From positions 4,228-68,227 of the forward strand of contig JBGTOF010000299.1 in assembly GCA_041742695.1 (NCBI GenBank): DNA of 64,000 nucleotides, in the 5' to 3' direction. Below, piece after piece: positions 22,083 through 31,267 of this stretch. The position numbers and the translations under genes were made by a program. Source of the stretch: Kaiparowitsia sp041742695 (GTDB lineage: Bacteria > Cyanobacteriota > Cyanobacteriia > Elainellales > Elainellaceae). Each line of letters starts with the position of its first letter. The first letter of the stretch is position 1. The notes under the pieces were generated by a model that made no database searches, was not told where the DNA came from, and saw only the letters and a program-made list of their open reading frames with translations.

Positions 22083-24542
22083 ATGGGCAAGCTGGTCAGC
22101 TTAAAAATTGGGACAGGGAGTTTTGAGATCGGCTTTCCTGTGGTGATGCAGTTGGCCGACGAAGCGGATGACGACAATGCGTTGACTGTGCGCCCTGTTG
22201 CGGAACTCACGGGCTCGCTGCCCCCTATGCCCGATTTGCCGCTGGCGTATGAGGCGTGGCGATCGCACTACCGCCAGTTGGGAGACGTGACGCGTCTAAA
22301 TGCCCCTAAACAGCAGCAAACCAATGTGTCTCGGGCTGCGCAACAGCAGGCTTGTCTGGATGCAGCCTATCACGTGAGCGATCGCCTCAATCAGTGGTTG
22401 CAAAGCGCGCCGTTTCGACCCCTGAGAGAAAAGTGTTTAGAAACGCTGCACCCCACTGACGCCATTCGGGTTCTCATTCAAACGCCAGATGCGGCATTGC
22501 GGCGGCTGCCTTGGCATGTGTGGGATGTATTAGAACGCTATCCCAATGCAGAGGTGGCGCTTAGCGCGGCCAGCTATGAGCGTCCGCTCCAGCGAATAGA
22601 ACAGACCACGGAGAAAGCTCACACCGTCCGCATTCTGGCGATTTTGGGTGATGATACGGGACTCGATGTAGCGGGCGATCGCGCCCTGCTAGCCCAGTTG
22701 CCCAACAGCCACGTGCAGATATTGGTCAAGCCTCGTCGCCAAGATCTGACCGATCAGTTGTGGGAGCAACCGTGGGATATTTTGTTCTTTGCAGGCCACA
22801 GCGCCACCGATGCCAGCGGCAATACGGGCACCTTGGCGATCAACTCGACTGAGCAGTTGACCTTAGCAGAATTGCGCTACGGTCTGCGCCACGCGCTAGC
22901 ACATGGGCTAACCTTGGCGATCTTTAACTCTTGCGATGGGCTGGGTCTGGCGCACGAGCTAGCGGATCTCTATATTCCCCAGCTTGTGGTGATGCGCGAG
23001 CCGATCCCCGACTTGGTGGCGCAGACCTTTCTTCGCTATTTCTTAACGGCATTTTCTCGCGGCGGCACGCTCTACAACGCCCTGCGCAATGCCCGCGAAC
23101 GCCTGCAAGCGTTAGAAGACCGCTTTGTCTGCGCGACTTGGCTGCCGGTGCTGGTGCAAAACCCAGCCGTGCGTCCCCCCACATGGGCGCAACTGGCAGG
23201 CGACGGATCTGACCGGTCATCCACTCAATCATCGGGGCACGTGTCAAAAGACGTGCCGCCGCACCCAAAGCCACCCGCGTTGTTGATGCGTGGGCGCAAT
23301 CTTTTCCCCATCATTCCCAGCGGGCTCAGTGCAGCGGCGGGGGGTGCAGTCTTGCTGCTGCGGCTAGCTGGAGGGTTAGAGGCACTAGAACTGGCGGCGT
23401 TTGACCAGTTCATGCGCTGGCGGCCAGCTGAGTCGATCGATTATCGTGTCCTCATTGTCACGATCGATCAGCAGGAGCAACAGCGGTTTGGCAACCCCAG
23501 CCGCACTCCACCCGAATCCATTACGGATGAACATTTGAGTCGGGCGATCGCCCGTCTACAAACAGCAGAACCCCGCGTTATCGGCTTAGATATTTATCGA
23601 GATCAGCTTGTAGATACGGCAAACCCTGAACTGGCTGCAGCCTACGCAAAGGATTCGCGCATCATTGGGGTCTGCCAAGGCGTTAACGAGTCTGGCGAGG
23701 GCATTGCGGCTCCTCCTAGTTTGCCAGCAGAGCAAGTTGGGTTTAGCGACTTTGCACTTGATCCGCATGGGGTTATCCGGCGGCAGCTTGTCTCAAAGCT
23801 GGATCGAGAGATGGACCCCGAAGCGCCCTGCATAACAACGGTGGCCTTTAGCACCCAGCTTGCGTTTCGTTATCTGCATGGGGAGAAGGAAGAAGTCGGA
23901 GGCGCCCCGCTCAATTTGCAAGAGGCGCTATTAAAGTTGATTCAACGCCACGCTCTGCACCATCGCGGAGGATACCGCCACGGTGGCGGTGGATATCAGT
24001 TGCTCCTTAACTATCGCGCTCATCCCCAGCCATTTGAGGCGGTTTCGCTGACGAATCTGCTCGAAGGGCGCGTGAATCCTGAGGTGGTGCGCGATCGTAC
24101 GGTGGTTCTTGGGGTGACTGCTGTCAACTCCTTAACCGGGGCTGACGATGTGCACCCTACGCCCCTGGGTCAGATGCCTGGAGTTGTAGTGCAGGTGCAT
24201 ATGGCCAGTCAGTTGATCAGTGCAGTGCTAGATGGGCGATCGCTCCTTCGCCTGTGGCAGCCTGCAGGCGAAACGTTGTGGGTCGTGGGCTGGTCGCTAG
24301 CAGCCGGGCTAGCCACAGGGTGGATCCGGGGAACCCAATGGGGCTGGAGGGCGATCGCTCGGCTGGTTTTGTTCTTTGGCGCGTTCAGCATGACGCTAAC
24401 GGCCACAGCTCTGTTTCTGTTCCTGGTCGGAGTTTGGGTGCCGTTTATCCCAGCGTTAATGGGAGGTGCGATCGCCACTGTCGTTGTTTATTTCTTTAAC
24501 CTGCTTAATCAAGGAACTCAACCGCGCCGTCTCCGTCGCTAG
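22083..24542 (+). CDS. CHAT (caspase-like) - CHASE2 membrane receptor protein
   Basis: 819 residues. Residues ~180-365 are a CHAT domain (caspase-like fold). The catalytic dyad is visible as His239 in ILFFAGHSATD and Cys284 in IFNSCDGLGLA. A membrane helix follows at ~407-430, then an extracytoplasmic CHASE2 domain to ~715 (RVLIVTIDQQEQQRFG, RVIGLDIYRDQ, GVTAVNSLTGADDVHPTPLG) and three C-terminal helices. The first ~110 residues contain a helical region (LCLETLHP-like) of unclear fold. CHASE2 is normally N-terminal, attached to a kinase or cyclase; here the output domain is N-terminal and proteolytic. The gene lies 130 bp after DUF1822 in a three-gene set. Probable role: signal-activated cysteine protease. 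Confidence 0.88.
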   Translation: MGKLVSLKIGTGSFEIGFPVVMQLADEADDDNALTVRPVAELTGSLPPMPDLPLAYEAWRSHYRQLGDVTRLNAPKQQQTNVSRAAQQQACLDAAYHVSDRLNQWLQSAPFRPLREKCLETLHPTDAIRVLIQTPDAALRRLPWHVWDVLERYPNAEVALSAASYERPLQRIEQTTEKAHTVRILAILGDDTGLDVAGDRALLAQLPNSHVQILVKPRRQDLTDQLWEQPWDILFFAGHSATDASGNTGTLAINSTEQLTLAELRYGLRHALAHGLTLAIFNSCDGLGLAHELADLYIPQLVVMREPIPDLVAQTFLRYFLTAFSRGGTLYNALRNARERLQALEDRFVCATWLPVLVQNPAVRPPTWAQLAGDGSDRSSTQSSGHVSKDVPPHPKPPALLMRGRNLFPIIPSGLSAAAGGAVLLLRLAGGLEALELAAFDQFMRWRPAESIDYRVLIVTIDQQEQQRFGNPSRTPPESITDEHLSRAIARLQTAEPRVIGLDIYRDQLVDTANPELAAAYAKDSRIIGVCQGVNESGEGIAAPPSLPAEQVGFSDFALDPHGVIRRQLVSKLDREMDPEAPCITTVAFSTQLAFRYLHGEKEEVGGAPLNLQEALLKLIQRHALHHRGGYRHGGGGYQLLLNYRAHPQPFEAVSLTNLLEGRVNPEVVRDRTVVLGVTAVNSLTGADDVHPTPLGQMPGVVVQVHMASQLISAVLDGRSLLRLWQPAGETLWVVGWSLAAGLATGWIRGTQWGWRAIARLVLFFGAFSMTLTATALFLFLVGVWVPFIPALMGGAIATVVVYFFNLLNQGTQPRRLRR

Positions 24543-25286
24543 CGGCTATCTATCACAGACAAAACACAGCTGAACCATCGGCAAGATCAGTCTCTGTTGG
24601 AAATAGCTTAAGGGCGTTCAATACGTTAGTCACATCCTTTGGTTAGGCTAGCGCGGGCGGTTGCATGCAGCAGATGATTAGGTGTAGGCCCAACCTGCAC
24701 ACAATCACCTCAACGTCCTAAAATGCCGCATGATGAATGTTTATCCTATCGAGATAAAATTTTGCAAGATGCCAGCATCTCTCCTTAGGTAGAGACGTAA
24801 ATTGTGACAAACGGTACTAGCTATCAGTGTTCACATACGTTAAAACTTTAGATAGATAAGATATTCAGCGAATTGTACGCAATCCCTGGCAGTGAAAAGT
24901 TTTAGACTTTAGTGTGAGACTTTATCGGCTCATGCTTACAGGATTGTTGCCGTGATTTTTTCTGTAAATGTAAGCGTTTTAAATTCAATGCTGAGCATGA
25001 TTTGCTCAGAGAAACTTGGGTGGAATTTATAGATCGTAGGAATCTTGAATTCAAGAATTCCTTAATAAGTCATCGATTGCAAGAGTTCGGTCTCTCATGC
25101 AAATCTTGGTCGGCATAAGCTGGTCGATATAACGTTTAGTTATTCTCACACAAGTTGTTTTTGTAAAAGCTTGACGCAAGAAATAGCGAGTAGCCTAGTA
25201 GATTAAGCAGGCAGTTAATGCTCTAAATTCCTTATATAGATTTATTTTGCATTTGAATCGGTTCACCTGTAATTTTGTTGGCATCT
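24543..25286. other. Intergenic, no gene seen
   Basis: 740 bp of lower GC than its surroundings, with no convincing ORF, repeat-family copy or terminator. It separates the CHAT/CHASE2 cluster from the next gene, so the cluster probably ends here. Confidence 0.4.
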
Positions 25287-26579
25287 ATGACACGTTCTAA
25301 GCATCTATTCAGTTCGATGGCTCAACTATCTTCTAGGTCTGTGCTCTGTCTCCGCACTCTGGGAGTAGGCGCGTTGGCAGTGGCGATCGCCAGTTGCACA
25401 ACCACCATGCCGACTCAATCAGAGGCATCCCCTAGCCCAACGGATACGCCCACGGTCGCAGTAGACCCCAGTTCGGTTGAGGCTCCAACAGGCGAACCTG
25501 CCGCAGAAGGACAGGGGCACAGCGTTCAAGCGGTAACGTTGGTAGAAAACCTAGAGCATCCATGGGGCATGGTGTGGCTTCCCGATGGCGCCATGCTAGT
25601 AACTGAGCGTCCTGGGCGGCTGCGGATCATTCGGAACAATGCACTAGAGCCCAATCCCGTTGCGGGGGTGCCTGAGGTGTTGACCGCAGGGCAAGGTGGC
25701 TTGCTAGATATTTCGCTGCATCCCCAGTTTGAAGACAACGGCTGGGTCTATTTCACCTATGCCCACGGCACTTCAGATGCCAACCGTACCCGTGTGGCGC
25801 GAGCACAGTTCGACGGCTCCAGCCTGTCAAACTGGACGGTAATTTTTGAGGTCGAGCGGGACAAGCCCGGTGGGCAGCATTTTGGCTCGCGTATGACTTG
25901 GCTTCCTGACGAGACGCTTCTAGTAGCCTTTGGCGATGGGGGAAACCCTCCCGTACGACTGGATGGAAATTTGATTCGCAACCAGGCGCAGAACCGCAAC
26001 AGCCGTCTGGGAGCAGTAGTACGAATCAACGACGATGGCTCTATTCCCGCCGATAACCCGTTTGCCAATGCCTCAGATGCTGATCCAGCCCTATGGAGCT
26101 ATGGGCATCGCAATATTCAAGGCTTGGTGCGCGATCCTGAAACAAACGTGGTTTGGTCTACAGAGCATGGCCCACGGGGGGGGGATGAACTTAATATAAT
26201 TGAGCCGGGTGAAAACTATGGTTGGCCTGTGGTGACGCAAGGCCAAGAATATGCGGGAGGGCCGGTGTCGAATGAGCGATCGCGCCCAGATATGGTCGAT
26301 CCCTTGCTGGTGTGGACGCCCTCTAAAGCCCCATCTGGATTAGAGGTCTATCGGGGCGATCGCTTTCTTCAATGGCGGGGGCATCTATTTTCTGGCGGCC
26401 TAGTCACTCAAGATGTGCGCCGTATTGAGGTCGATGCTGCTGGAACTGTCGTCGCACAAGAGTCGATCGAGATTGGGCAGCGTGTCCGTGATGTGCGCCA
26501 AGGCCCAGATGGGTTGCTCTACGTGCTGACCGATGAATCTAATGGTCGTTTGATCCGACTTGAGCCTACTGATGGTTGA
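25287..26579 (+). CDS. PQQ-dependent aldose sugar dehydrogenase-like lipoprotein
   Basis: 430 residues from ATG 25287. The signal ends in a lipobox (VAIASC, Cys ~37), so it is a lipoprotein, followed by a Thr/Pro-rich linker. The glucose/sorbosone dehydrogenase beta-propeller starts at VTLVENLEHPWGMVWLPDG. It includes GGLLDISLHPQF, SRMTWLPDETLLVAFGDGG, YGHRNIQGLVRD (catalytic His in GHRN) and STEHGPRGGDELNI. These match soluble PQQ aldose dehydrogenases that oxidise sugars in the periplasm. No PQQ synthesis genes are visible here. It is a single gene with a long upstream region; electron acceptor unknown. Confidence 0.9.
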   Translation: MTRSKHLFSSMAQLSSRSVLCLRTLGVGALAVAIASCTTTMPTQSEASPSPTDTPTVAVDPSSVEAPTGEPAAEGQGHSVQAVTLVENLEHPWGMVWLPDGAMLVTERPGRLRIIRNNALEPNPVAGVPEVLTAGQGGLLDISLHPQFEDNGWVYFTYAHGTSDANRTRVARAQFDGSSLSNWTVIFEVERDKPGGQHFGSRMTWLPDETLLVAFGDGGNPPVRLDGNLIRNQAQNRNSRLGAVVRINDDGSIPADNPFANASDADPALWSYGHRNIQGLVRDPETNVVWSTEHGPRGGDELNIIEPGENYGWPVVTQGQEYAGGPVSNERSRPDMVDPLLVWTPSKAPSGLEVYRGDRFLQWRGHLFSGGLVTQDVRRIEVDAAGTVVAQESIEIGQRVRDVRQGPDGLLYVLTDESNGRLIRLEPTDG

Positions 26580-26750
26580 CCGACGGGAGTAGAGTAATAC
26601 CAGTCTATCCACCCACAATCAACCTGATCGATCAATGCGGCTGAAATACATAATTCCCAGCCTGATCTACGGTCTGAACCTAAACGTTTTGCAACGTCGC
26701 GCTCTGTAGAATGTTTCAAATCTGTTACCGCTCAGTATGAGTCCGCATTA

Positions 26751-26794
26751 AAAAGCCCACTTGTTCTAGTGTGTAGGGCTTGAACAAATGGGCT
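26751..26794 (-). terminator. Strong terminator for a minus-strand transcript
   Basis: Minus strand: AGCCCATTTGTTC / GAACAAGTGGGCTTTTT, a 13-bp stem with one mismatch and a T5 tract. It points away from the PQQ gene and lies 150 nt downstream of the 47-codon ORF at 26945-27088, the only candidate gene it could serve. Confidence 0.75.
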
Positions 26795-26944
26795 ATGAGC
26801 TTCAGTTTAGTTAAAGGTCGGCAGGATTAATCGAGAGGGGCTTTTAATCCTTAAAGACTAAATAACATATGATCTATATTCTCTGTGAGCAACCTACCTG
26901 TGAACCTTTGGGGATCATGGTTTGATTATCTGAAATGAGACTTT

Positions 26945-27088
26945 TTACTGGCACTCCACATAAGCAGGCGTGCAAGGGGGGTTCTTCATTTGCATGTCGC
27001 CTATGCTGGCTGATTCAACAGACATTAGGGTAGAAGCGTTAGCTGCAAATGAAGACAGTAGAACAATGGTAGAAACAAGAAAACTCAT
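26945..27088 (-). CDS. Candidate small secreted peptide with a C-terminal Cys pair (47 aa)
   Basis: ATG at 27088, preceded by AAGAGGG (ribosome-binding site about 4 nt upstream), opens a 47-residue frame. The N-terminus is a textbook signal peptide: MSFLVSTIVLLSSFAANA, with Ala-x-Ala before the presumed cleavage at about residue 18. The mature part (TLMSVESASIGDMQMKNP then PCTPAYVECQ) has two Cys spaced C-x6-C at the very end. A good terminator follows on the same strand. No homologue is recognised. The combination of site, signal, Cys pair and terminator makes coding plausible in a 1-kb gap otherwise without genes. Confidence 0.5.
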   Translation of the reverse strand: MSFLVSTIVLLSSFAANASTLMSVESASIGDMQMKNPPCTPAYVECQ

Positions 27089-27291
27089 AATCCCTCTTTT
27101 GATAGATGCAACCTTTCAACCTTATATTCGCCCATTACTCTGCTAATGCAGATCCGGGCAAATAACCAAAGTTGGCTTAAAAAACTAAGTAAAGACTAGA
27201 GCATTTGCTGAGGTCGCGTCTAAGAGGGCCAAGACGAATCTCTCAATACTTTTCCATAATCCTCTCATACGCACCCAACGAGCCCTGGAAA

Positions 27292-27380
27292 AGTTTAACG
27301 CGCTGGTTTGAGTGTTTATTGTTGTGAATCCCTGCGCACTAGAGGGTTCACAACAATGATTATCCTATTGGTTGCAATAC
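27292..27380 (+). repeat. Dispersed hairpin repeat family A, copy 4
   Basis: AGTTTAACGCGCTGGTTTGA start, hairpin ATTGTTGTGAATCC/GGGTTCACAACAAT around CTGCGCACTAGA, and terminal ATTGGTTGCAATAC. Confidence 0.8.
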
Positions 27381-27625
27381 AGAAAGACATGGGACAGCTC
27401 CAAACGAGTCATACCTGGGCGTCGTCCTTGCTTTACTGAATCATGGCCTATGTAGGATTACCTAAAATGTAAGCTCTTGATGCGGGATATGTGCTGGGTC
27501 GAGTTCTTACCTCTTAAAATCTCAGTTCGGTTGAAGAAGGTTTCTGCGTTTTGAGTCTCGCGTGGTAACCAAAACAACTCCAATCGCGCGCGAGCTATCG
27601 AAGGGAATTTGAGCGCATTTCGAAC
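27381..27625. other. Intergenic, no gene seen
   Basis: No ORF or strong hairpin between repeat copy 4 and the end of the pentapeptide gene. The GAACTTACG next to the stop resembles the end of family B but lacks the hairpins. Confidence 0.35.
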
Positions 27626-28684
27626 TTACGGTTTTTGATCTGCAGCCAAGTCAAAGCCATCGGGCAAGATAGCGTTTTCGAGTTGTGCACCGTCTAAATT
27701 AGCATTCCACAAGTTGGCTTGTCGCAAGTTTGCACCTCGCAGGTCTGCATTTTGCAGATTTGCATTGCTGAGATTGGCCATGCCAAAGTTGGCCCGGCCT
27801 AGCTTTGCATAGGTTAGATTGGCTTGAGTGAGCGACGCTTCGCGCACATCCGCTTCGGTGAAGTTAGCGCCTTGAAGATTGGCTGAATAAAGATTAGCGC
27901 CAATCAGGTTGGTGCCGATGAGGGTAGCATCAATCAGAGAGGCGTGGCTTAAGTTTGCCATGCAGAGGTTTGCCATGCTGAGATTGGCACGGGATGCGTT
28001 CGCGTAGTATAGGGTGGCTCCGATTAAATTTGCAAGCGATAAAATTGCCAGGCTGAGATTGGTCTGGCGCAGGTCGACTTCGCGTAGGTTGGCTTGGGTC
28101 AGCGTTGCTTCGCGTAAATCGGCTTGGCTTAGGTTGGTGCCATAGAGATGGGCTTGACTGAGATTGGCGGTGTACAACCGGGCTTGGTGTAGATTGGCAC
28201 GATTGAGGTTGGCGTCTCGCAAATTAGCCAGGGAGAGATCGGCGTGACTGAGGTTGGCGTGATTAAGGTTAGCCTTTTCGAGAATGGCTTCACGTAGGTT
28301 GGCGTGGCGCAAGTCAGCCATGGCTAGGGTCGCCAAGGTCAGGTTGGCGCGGCTTAAATTAGAGTCTGCTAGGTTGGCCTCGCGCAGGTCTGCGCCCAGT
28401 AAGTTGGCTTCTTGCAGATTGGCTTGCTGAAGATCAGTGGTGTAAAGAATTGCTTCTTTGAGGTTGGCGCGACACAGGTCGGCCTGCCGCAAATCTGCCA
28501 TGCACAGGTCTACGTAGCTGAGCGCGCCATCTTGCAGGTTTGCCTGGTTGAGAGCTGCTTCTCGCAGGTTTGCTCGGTTTGAGGTCGAGGCAGCGAGTTT
28601 TGGATTAGCTTGATTCATTTCGCGCCAGTGGTTCCAGGTTGAAGCGCCTTGTTTTAACCGCAAGAGATGCTCTTGATTTGCCAT
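27626..28684 (-). CDS. Pentapeptide-repeat protein
   Basis: 352 residues built almost entirely of A(D/N)LxxA pentapeptides from about residue 35 to 345 (ANLREAALNQANLQDGALSY, then ADLRQADLCRANLKEAILYT). The array is predicted to fold into one long right-handed quadrilateral beta-helix. A short N-terminal lead (MANQEHLLRLKQGASTWNHW), shared by many cyanobacterial pentapeptide proteins, precedes it; the last residues are PDGFDLAADQKP. There are no Cys clusters, membrane segments or catalytic domain. Functions of the family range from gyrase protection to scaffolding; none can be assigned here. It is monocistronic and faces a 670-bp intergenic region. Confidence 0.93.
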   Translation of the reverse strand: MANQEHLLRLKQGASTWNHWREMNQANPKLAASTSNRANLREAALNQANLQDGALSYVDLCMADLRQADLCRANLKEAILYTTDLQQANLQEANLLGADLREANLADSNLSRANLTLATLAMADLRHANLREAILEKANLNHANLSHADLSLANLRDANLNRANLHQARLYTANLSQAHLYGTNLSQADLREATLTQANLREVDLRQTNLSLAILSLANLIGATLYYANASRANLSMANLCMANLSHASLIDATLIGTNLIGANLYSANLQGANFTEADVREASLTQANLTYAKLGRANFGMANLSNANLQNADLRGANLRQANLWNANLDGAQLENAILPDGFDLAADQKP

Positions 28685-29354
28685 CTACACCCCGTTTGGC
28701 GATCGCCCTATTCTCACCAATCACCAATTCGGGCGATCGCCCGACATCTCTCTGACAGGTAGTAGCCTAAGTCTCCGAGAGTGCAGAGATTTAGACCAAA
28801 CAAACTATCTCAAGACATGAGCGTTTCAAACGAGTATTCCCGTTTATTTGCTAAAAACAAGCAGGTGCGGCATGCAAGTTCCGCCCAGAATGCGTTGAAG
28901 CTTGAGACTGCTAACATGGCAATCAATAGAAATCCTAGGTTTCACCTTGCTTTCCGAGGTGAAATGAGACCATTGGTGGTGGTTATCACTGAGTAAGCCG
29001 TCGACGAATCCCAGTAGCGGAAATTACCGTAAGCAGTAGGCCAAAAGTTGGCCCCCTTGAGTCAGAACCAAATTTTAGAGCGGGCTGAGGAGAGATTCAC
29101 GGCGAGGCCAAGCAGATTCCGTTAAAATAGCGTAGCAATTACTTGAAGTTAGCGAGTGTCATCGAGTGCCTGAGGTAAGGAAAAACCCTTTAGCCCCTGG
29201 TTTTTGGGATTTTTTACTCTCTTAAATCGGCCACCTGACGGGCTTGTTCTCTAATCAACTGCTGAGTTGAACTTGGAGTTTAAGTGCATTTTTTCTACAT
29301 TCGCTAATTTAATTGCTGCATGGAATGGGCGACTCCATCGCGGGAGGGTAACGA
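28685..29354. other. Divergent intergenic region
   Basis: It has two HIP1-related palindromes near 28702 and 28735 and an AT-rich stretch. A 71-codon frame at 28781-28996 has no ribosome-binding site or recognisable product. Near 29180-29213 AAAAACCC...CCTGGTTTTTGGG is a weak hairpin. Confidence 0.4.
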
Positions 29355-29915
29355 TTGCCAGAAGAACACGGCGTCAATTACTACAACTTTTTAGGTGTAA
29401 CAACGGATGCGTCTGTGCAGGAGATTCGTCGAGCCTATCGGGAGATGAGTAAGCTCTATCATCCTGATACGACTACCCTTCCAGCGGCGGTGGCGATCGC
29501 CAAGTTTCAGGACTTAAACGAAGCCTATGCAACGCTCAGCAGTCCTGATCGGAGGGCGGCGTATGATTTGGCACATGGCTACGGGCGAGTGCGGGTGATG
29601 CAATCAGCGTGGAACCTGGATGCGCCTGCAACGGCGAACAGCCAGAGGCGATCGCCCAAATTTCAAGAGCCGAGCGATCGCCCCCTTTCAGCAGGCGAAC
29701 TCTTCGCTCTGTTCATTTTGGGTGTGACCTTTGTGGGCTGTCTCATTCTGGTAGTCGCGATTGGTATCACGCGCGGCCCTAGTGCAGTCCGCTCATTCGA
29801 TGGGTTAAACGCGGGTCAGGCTGCTGTGCAACAGTGGCAAGACCGCTCGCGTGTTGCCGTTCCGGTTGATCCGCGACCGGTGCAGACAGCCGAGGATGAG
29901 CCCATGTCTCAATAG
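29355..29915 (+). CDS. J-domain (DnaJ-like) membrane protein
   Basis: 186 residues starting with TTG. Residues ~6-68 form a complete J domain: NYYNFLGVTTDASVQEIRRA, the Hsp70-activating HPD (KLYHPDTTT), and NEAYATLSSPDRRAAYDLAH. A single transmembrane helix follows (ELFALFILGVTFVGCLILVVAIGI, split ~116-140), then a short periplasmic tail. There is no Gly/Phe or zinc-finger region, so it is a type III J protein, probably recruiting DnaK to the membrane. The DUF3143 gene follows on the same strand, a pairing I recall from other cyanobacteria. Confidence 0.9.
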   Translation: MPEEHGVNYYNFLGVTTDASVQEIRRAYREMSKLYHPDTTTLPAAVAIAKFQDLNEAYATLSSPDRRAAYDLAHGYGRVRVMQSAWNLDAPATANSQRRSPKFQEPSDRPLSAGELFALFILGVTFVGCLILVVAIGITRGPSAVRSFDGLNAGQAAVQQWQDRSRVAVPVDPRPVQTAEDEPMSQ

Positions 29916-30048
29916 CCACTCCATAAGCGAGTCAGCCTAGTTCGACTGGTCTCAATTGAGAAAACTACTCTCTGGTTCCTGCTCTGTTACGCCTTCCCCA
30001 ATGCCAAAACATTGGCTTAATTTACTCGAACGGTTAAGTATCCCTTTT

Positions 30049-30321
30049 ATGACACTTCCTCCAGCAGAAACTCCCCTCTACAATCACCCGTTGCCCGAAA
30101 TAGAGGCCTGGCTTACGTCTCACGGCTGTCAGCAAGATCAATCCGACTTGCACCGCTGGCTCGTTGCCAAAGTAGGATGGGACGCAGAAATCACAATGGA
30201 CGTGGATGCGTTAATGGTGCGCTATGTCGGCGCAGGTAGCGATGGATCTGATGTGGTGCGCTCCTTCAAATACTCCCTGAGTCGGCAGGATTTGGATCAG
30301 GTCATTTTTACCGGCCCCTAA
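30049..30321 (+). CDS. DUF3143 domain protein
   Basis: 90 residues from ATG 30049 (MTLPPAETPLYNHPL); an upstream in-frame ATG at 30001 would add 16 residues. The sequence PLYNHPLPEIEAWLTSHGCQ, with RWLVAKVGWDAEITMDVDAL and VVRSFKYSLSRQDLDQVI, matches the cyanobacterial DUF3143 type. It is small and soluble, with no known function. Directly following the J-domain gene, it may be co-expressed with it. Confidence 0.8.
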   Translation: MTLPPAETPLYNHPLPEIEAWLTSHGCQQDQSDLHRWLVAKVGWDAEITMDVDALMVRYVGAGSDGSDVVRSFKYSLSRQDLDQVIFTGP

Positions 30322-30391
30322 GCTCAGGTGGCTCAATGATTACGCTTGTTCCTCTGGAGCGTAAGTCAGTCGGGAGAAGCTCAATCAACGT

Positions 30392-30492
30392 GCGTTCGAT
30401 AGCGTTGTTTCAGCTCCGCAGCGTAGGGCTGAAATAACGCCAAACCGTGCTGCTCGTAACAAGGGCACGAGTTAGAGATTTGTCGAACTGAC
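30392..30492 (-). repeat. Dispersed hairpin repeat family B, copy 4
   Basis: On the minus strand it starts 13 nt after the uppS stop with TGTCAGTTCGACAA. Hairpin 1 is CTCGTGCCCTTGTTACGAG, and hairpin 2 GCGTTATTTCAGCCC...GAGCTGAAACAACGC is perfect over 12 bp. It ends CTATCGAACGCAC. It is probably the 3' end of the lysA-cdaA-uppS region transcript. Confidence 0.85.
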
Positions 30493-30505
30493 ATTTCACT
30501 AAGGT

Positions 30506-31267
30506 TTAAGACGATTTAGAAAGGGTGCCAAATCGGCGATCGCGTTGCTGAAACGCACAGAGAGCTTGGTGAAATTCAGTACGGTCAAAGTCTGGCCAGA
30601 GGGTATCAGTTACATAAAATTCGGAATAGGCTAGCTGCCACAGCAAAAAGTTGCTGACGCGCATCTCGCCACTGGTGCGGATCAACAGATCGGGGTCGGT
30701 GTTGCCCGCTGTATAAAGATGTTTTTCAAACAAGACTTCGTCAATGGCGTCGGGCTGCAGAGTGCCTTGCTGCACTTGATGAGCGATCGCCCGGCAGGCA
30801 TTAATAATTTCTTGTCGCCCGCCATAATTGGTTGCCACCGTAAACACAATGCCCTGGTTGTGGCGCGTTGCCTCCATAGAGCGGTCGATTTCTAGGCGGA
30901 GCGATGCTGGCAGCGCTGCCAAATTGCCCGCAAACCGAATCTGCACTTCTTCGGCCTGCATTTCGCGCAGTTCCTTCCGTAGCACCCGCTCAAACAGCGT
31001 CATTAAAAAGTCCACTTCTTCTAGTGGACGTCCCCAGTTTTCGGTTGAGAAAGCATAGGCCGTGAGTGCCTTAATCCCCCAATCTTTGCAGCATCGCAGC
31101 AGATCTTTCAGGGTATCGACCCCACGTCGGTGGCCCATAATGCGGGGCATGCCACGACGCTGCGCCCATCGACCATTGCCATCCATAATCACCGCCACAT
31201 GCTGGGGCAACCGTGCAGGCTCTAAGTCAGAGGGCAAATCTTTAAGAGCGCTTTGCTTTGCTGTCAT
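30506..31267 (-). CDS. uppS: Isoprenyl transferase (undecaprenyl diphosphate synthase)
   Basis: cis-Prenyltransferase making the C55 lipid carrier for peptidoglycan and other envelope polymers. 253 residues. Signatures: HVAVIMDGNGRWAQRRGMPR (catalytic Asp in MDGNGRWA, ~residue 28), GHRRGVDTL, FSTENWGRP and DLLIRTSGEMRVSNFLLWQL with end YSEFYVTDTLWPDF. The start ATG at 31267 lies inside the last codons of cdaA (26-bp overlap), so the two are translationally coupled. The order lysA-cdaA-uppS recurs in cyanobacteria. Confidence 0.95.
   Translation of the reverse strand: MTAKQSALKDLPSDLEPARLPQHVAVIMDGNGRWAQRRGMPRIMGHRRGVDTLKDLLRCCKDWGIKALTAYAFSTENWGRPLEEVDFLMTLFERVLRKELREMQAEEVQIRFAGNLAALPASLRLEIDRSMEATRHNQGIVFTVATNYGGRQEIINACRAIAHQVQQGTLQPDAIDEVLFEKHLYTAGNTDPDLLIRTSGEMRVSNFLLWQLAYSEFYVTDTLWPDFDRTEFHQALCAFQQRDRRFGTLSKSS

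Noticed and set aside
28781..28996. 71-codon plus-strand ORF between the pentapeptide and J-domain genes
   Set aside because: GTG start without a ribosome-binding site, random-looking composition and no terminator.
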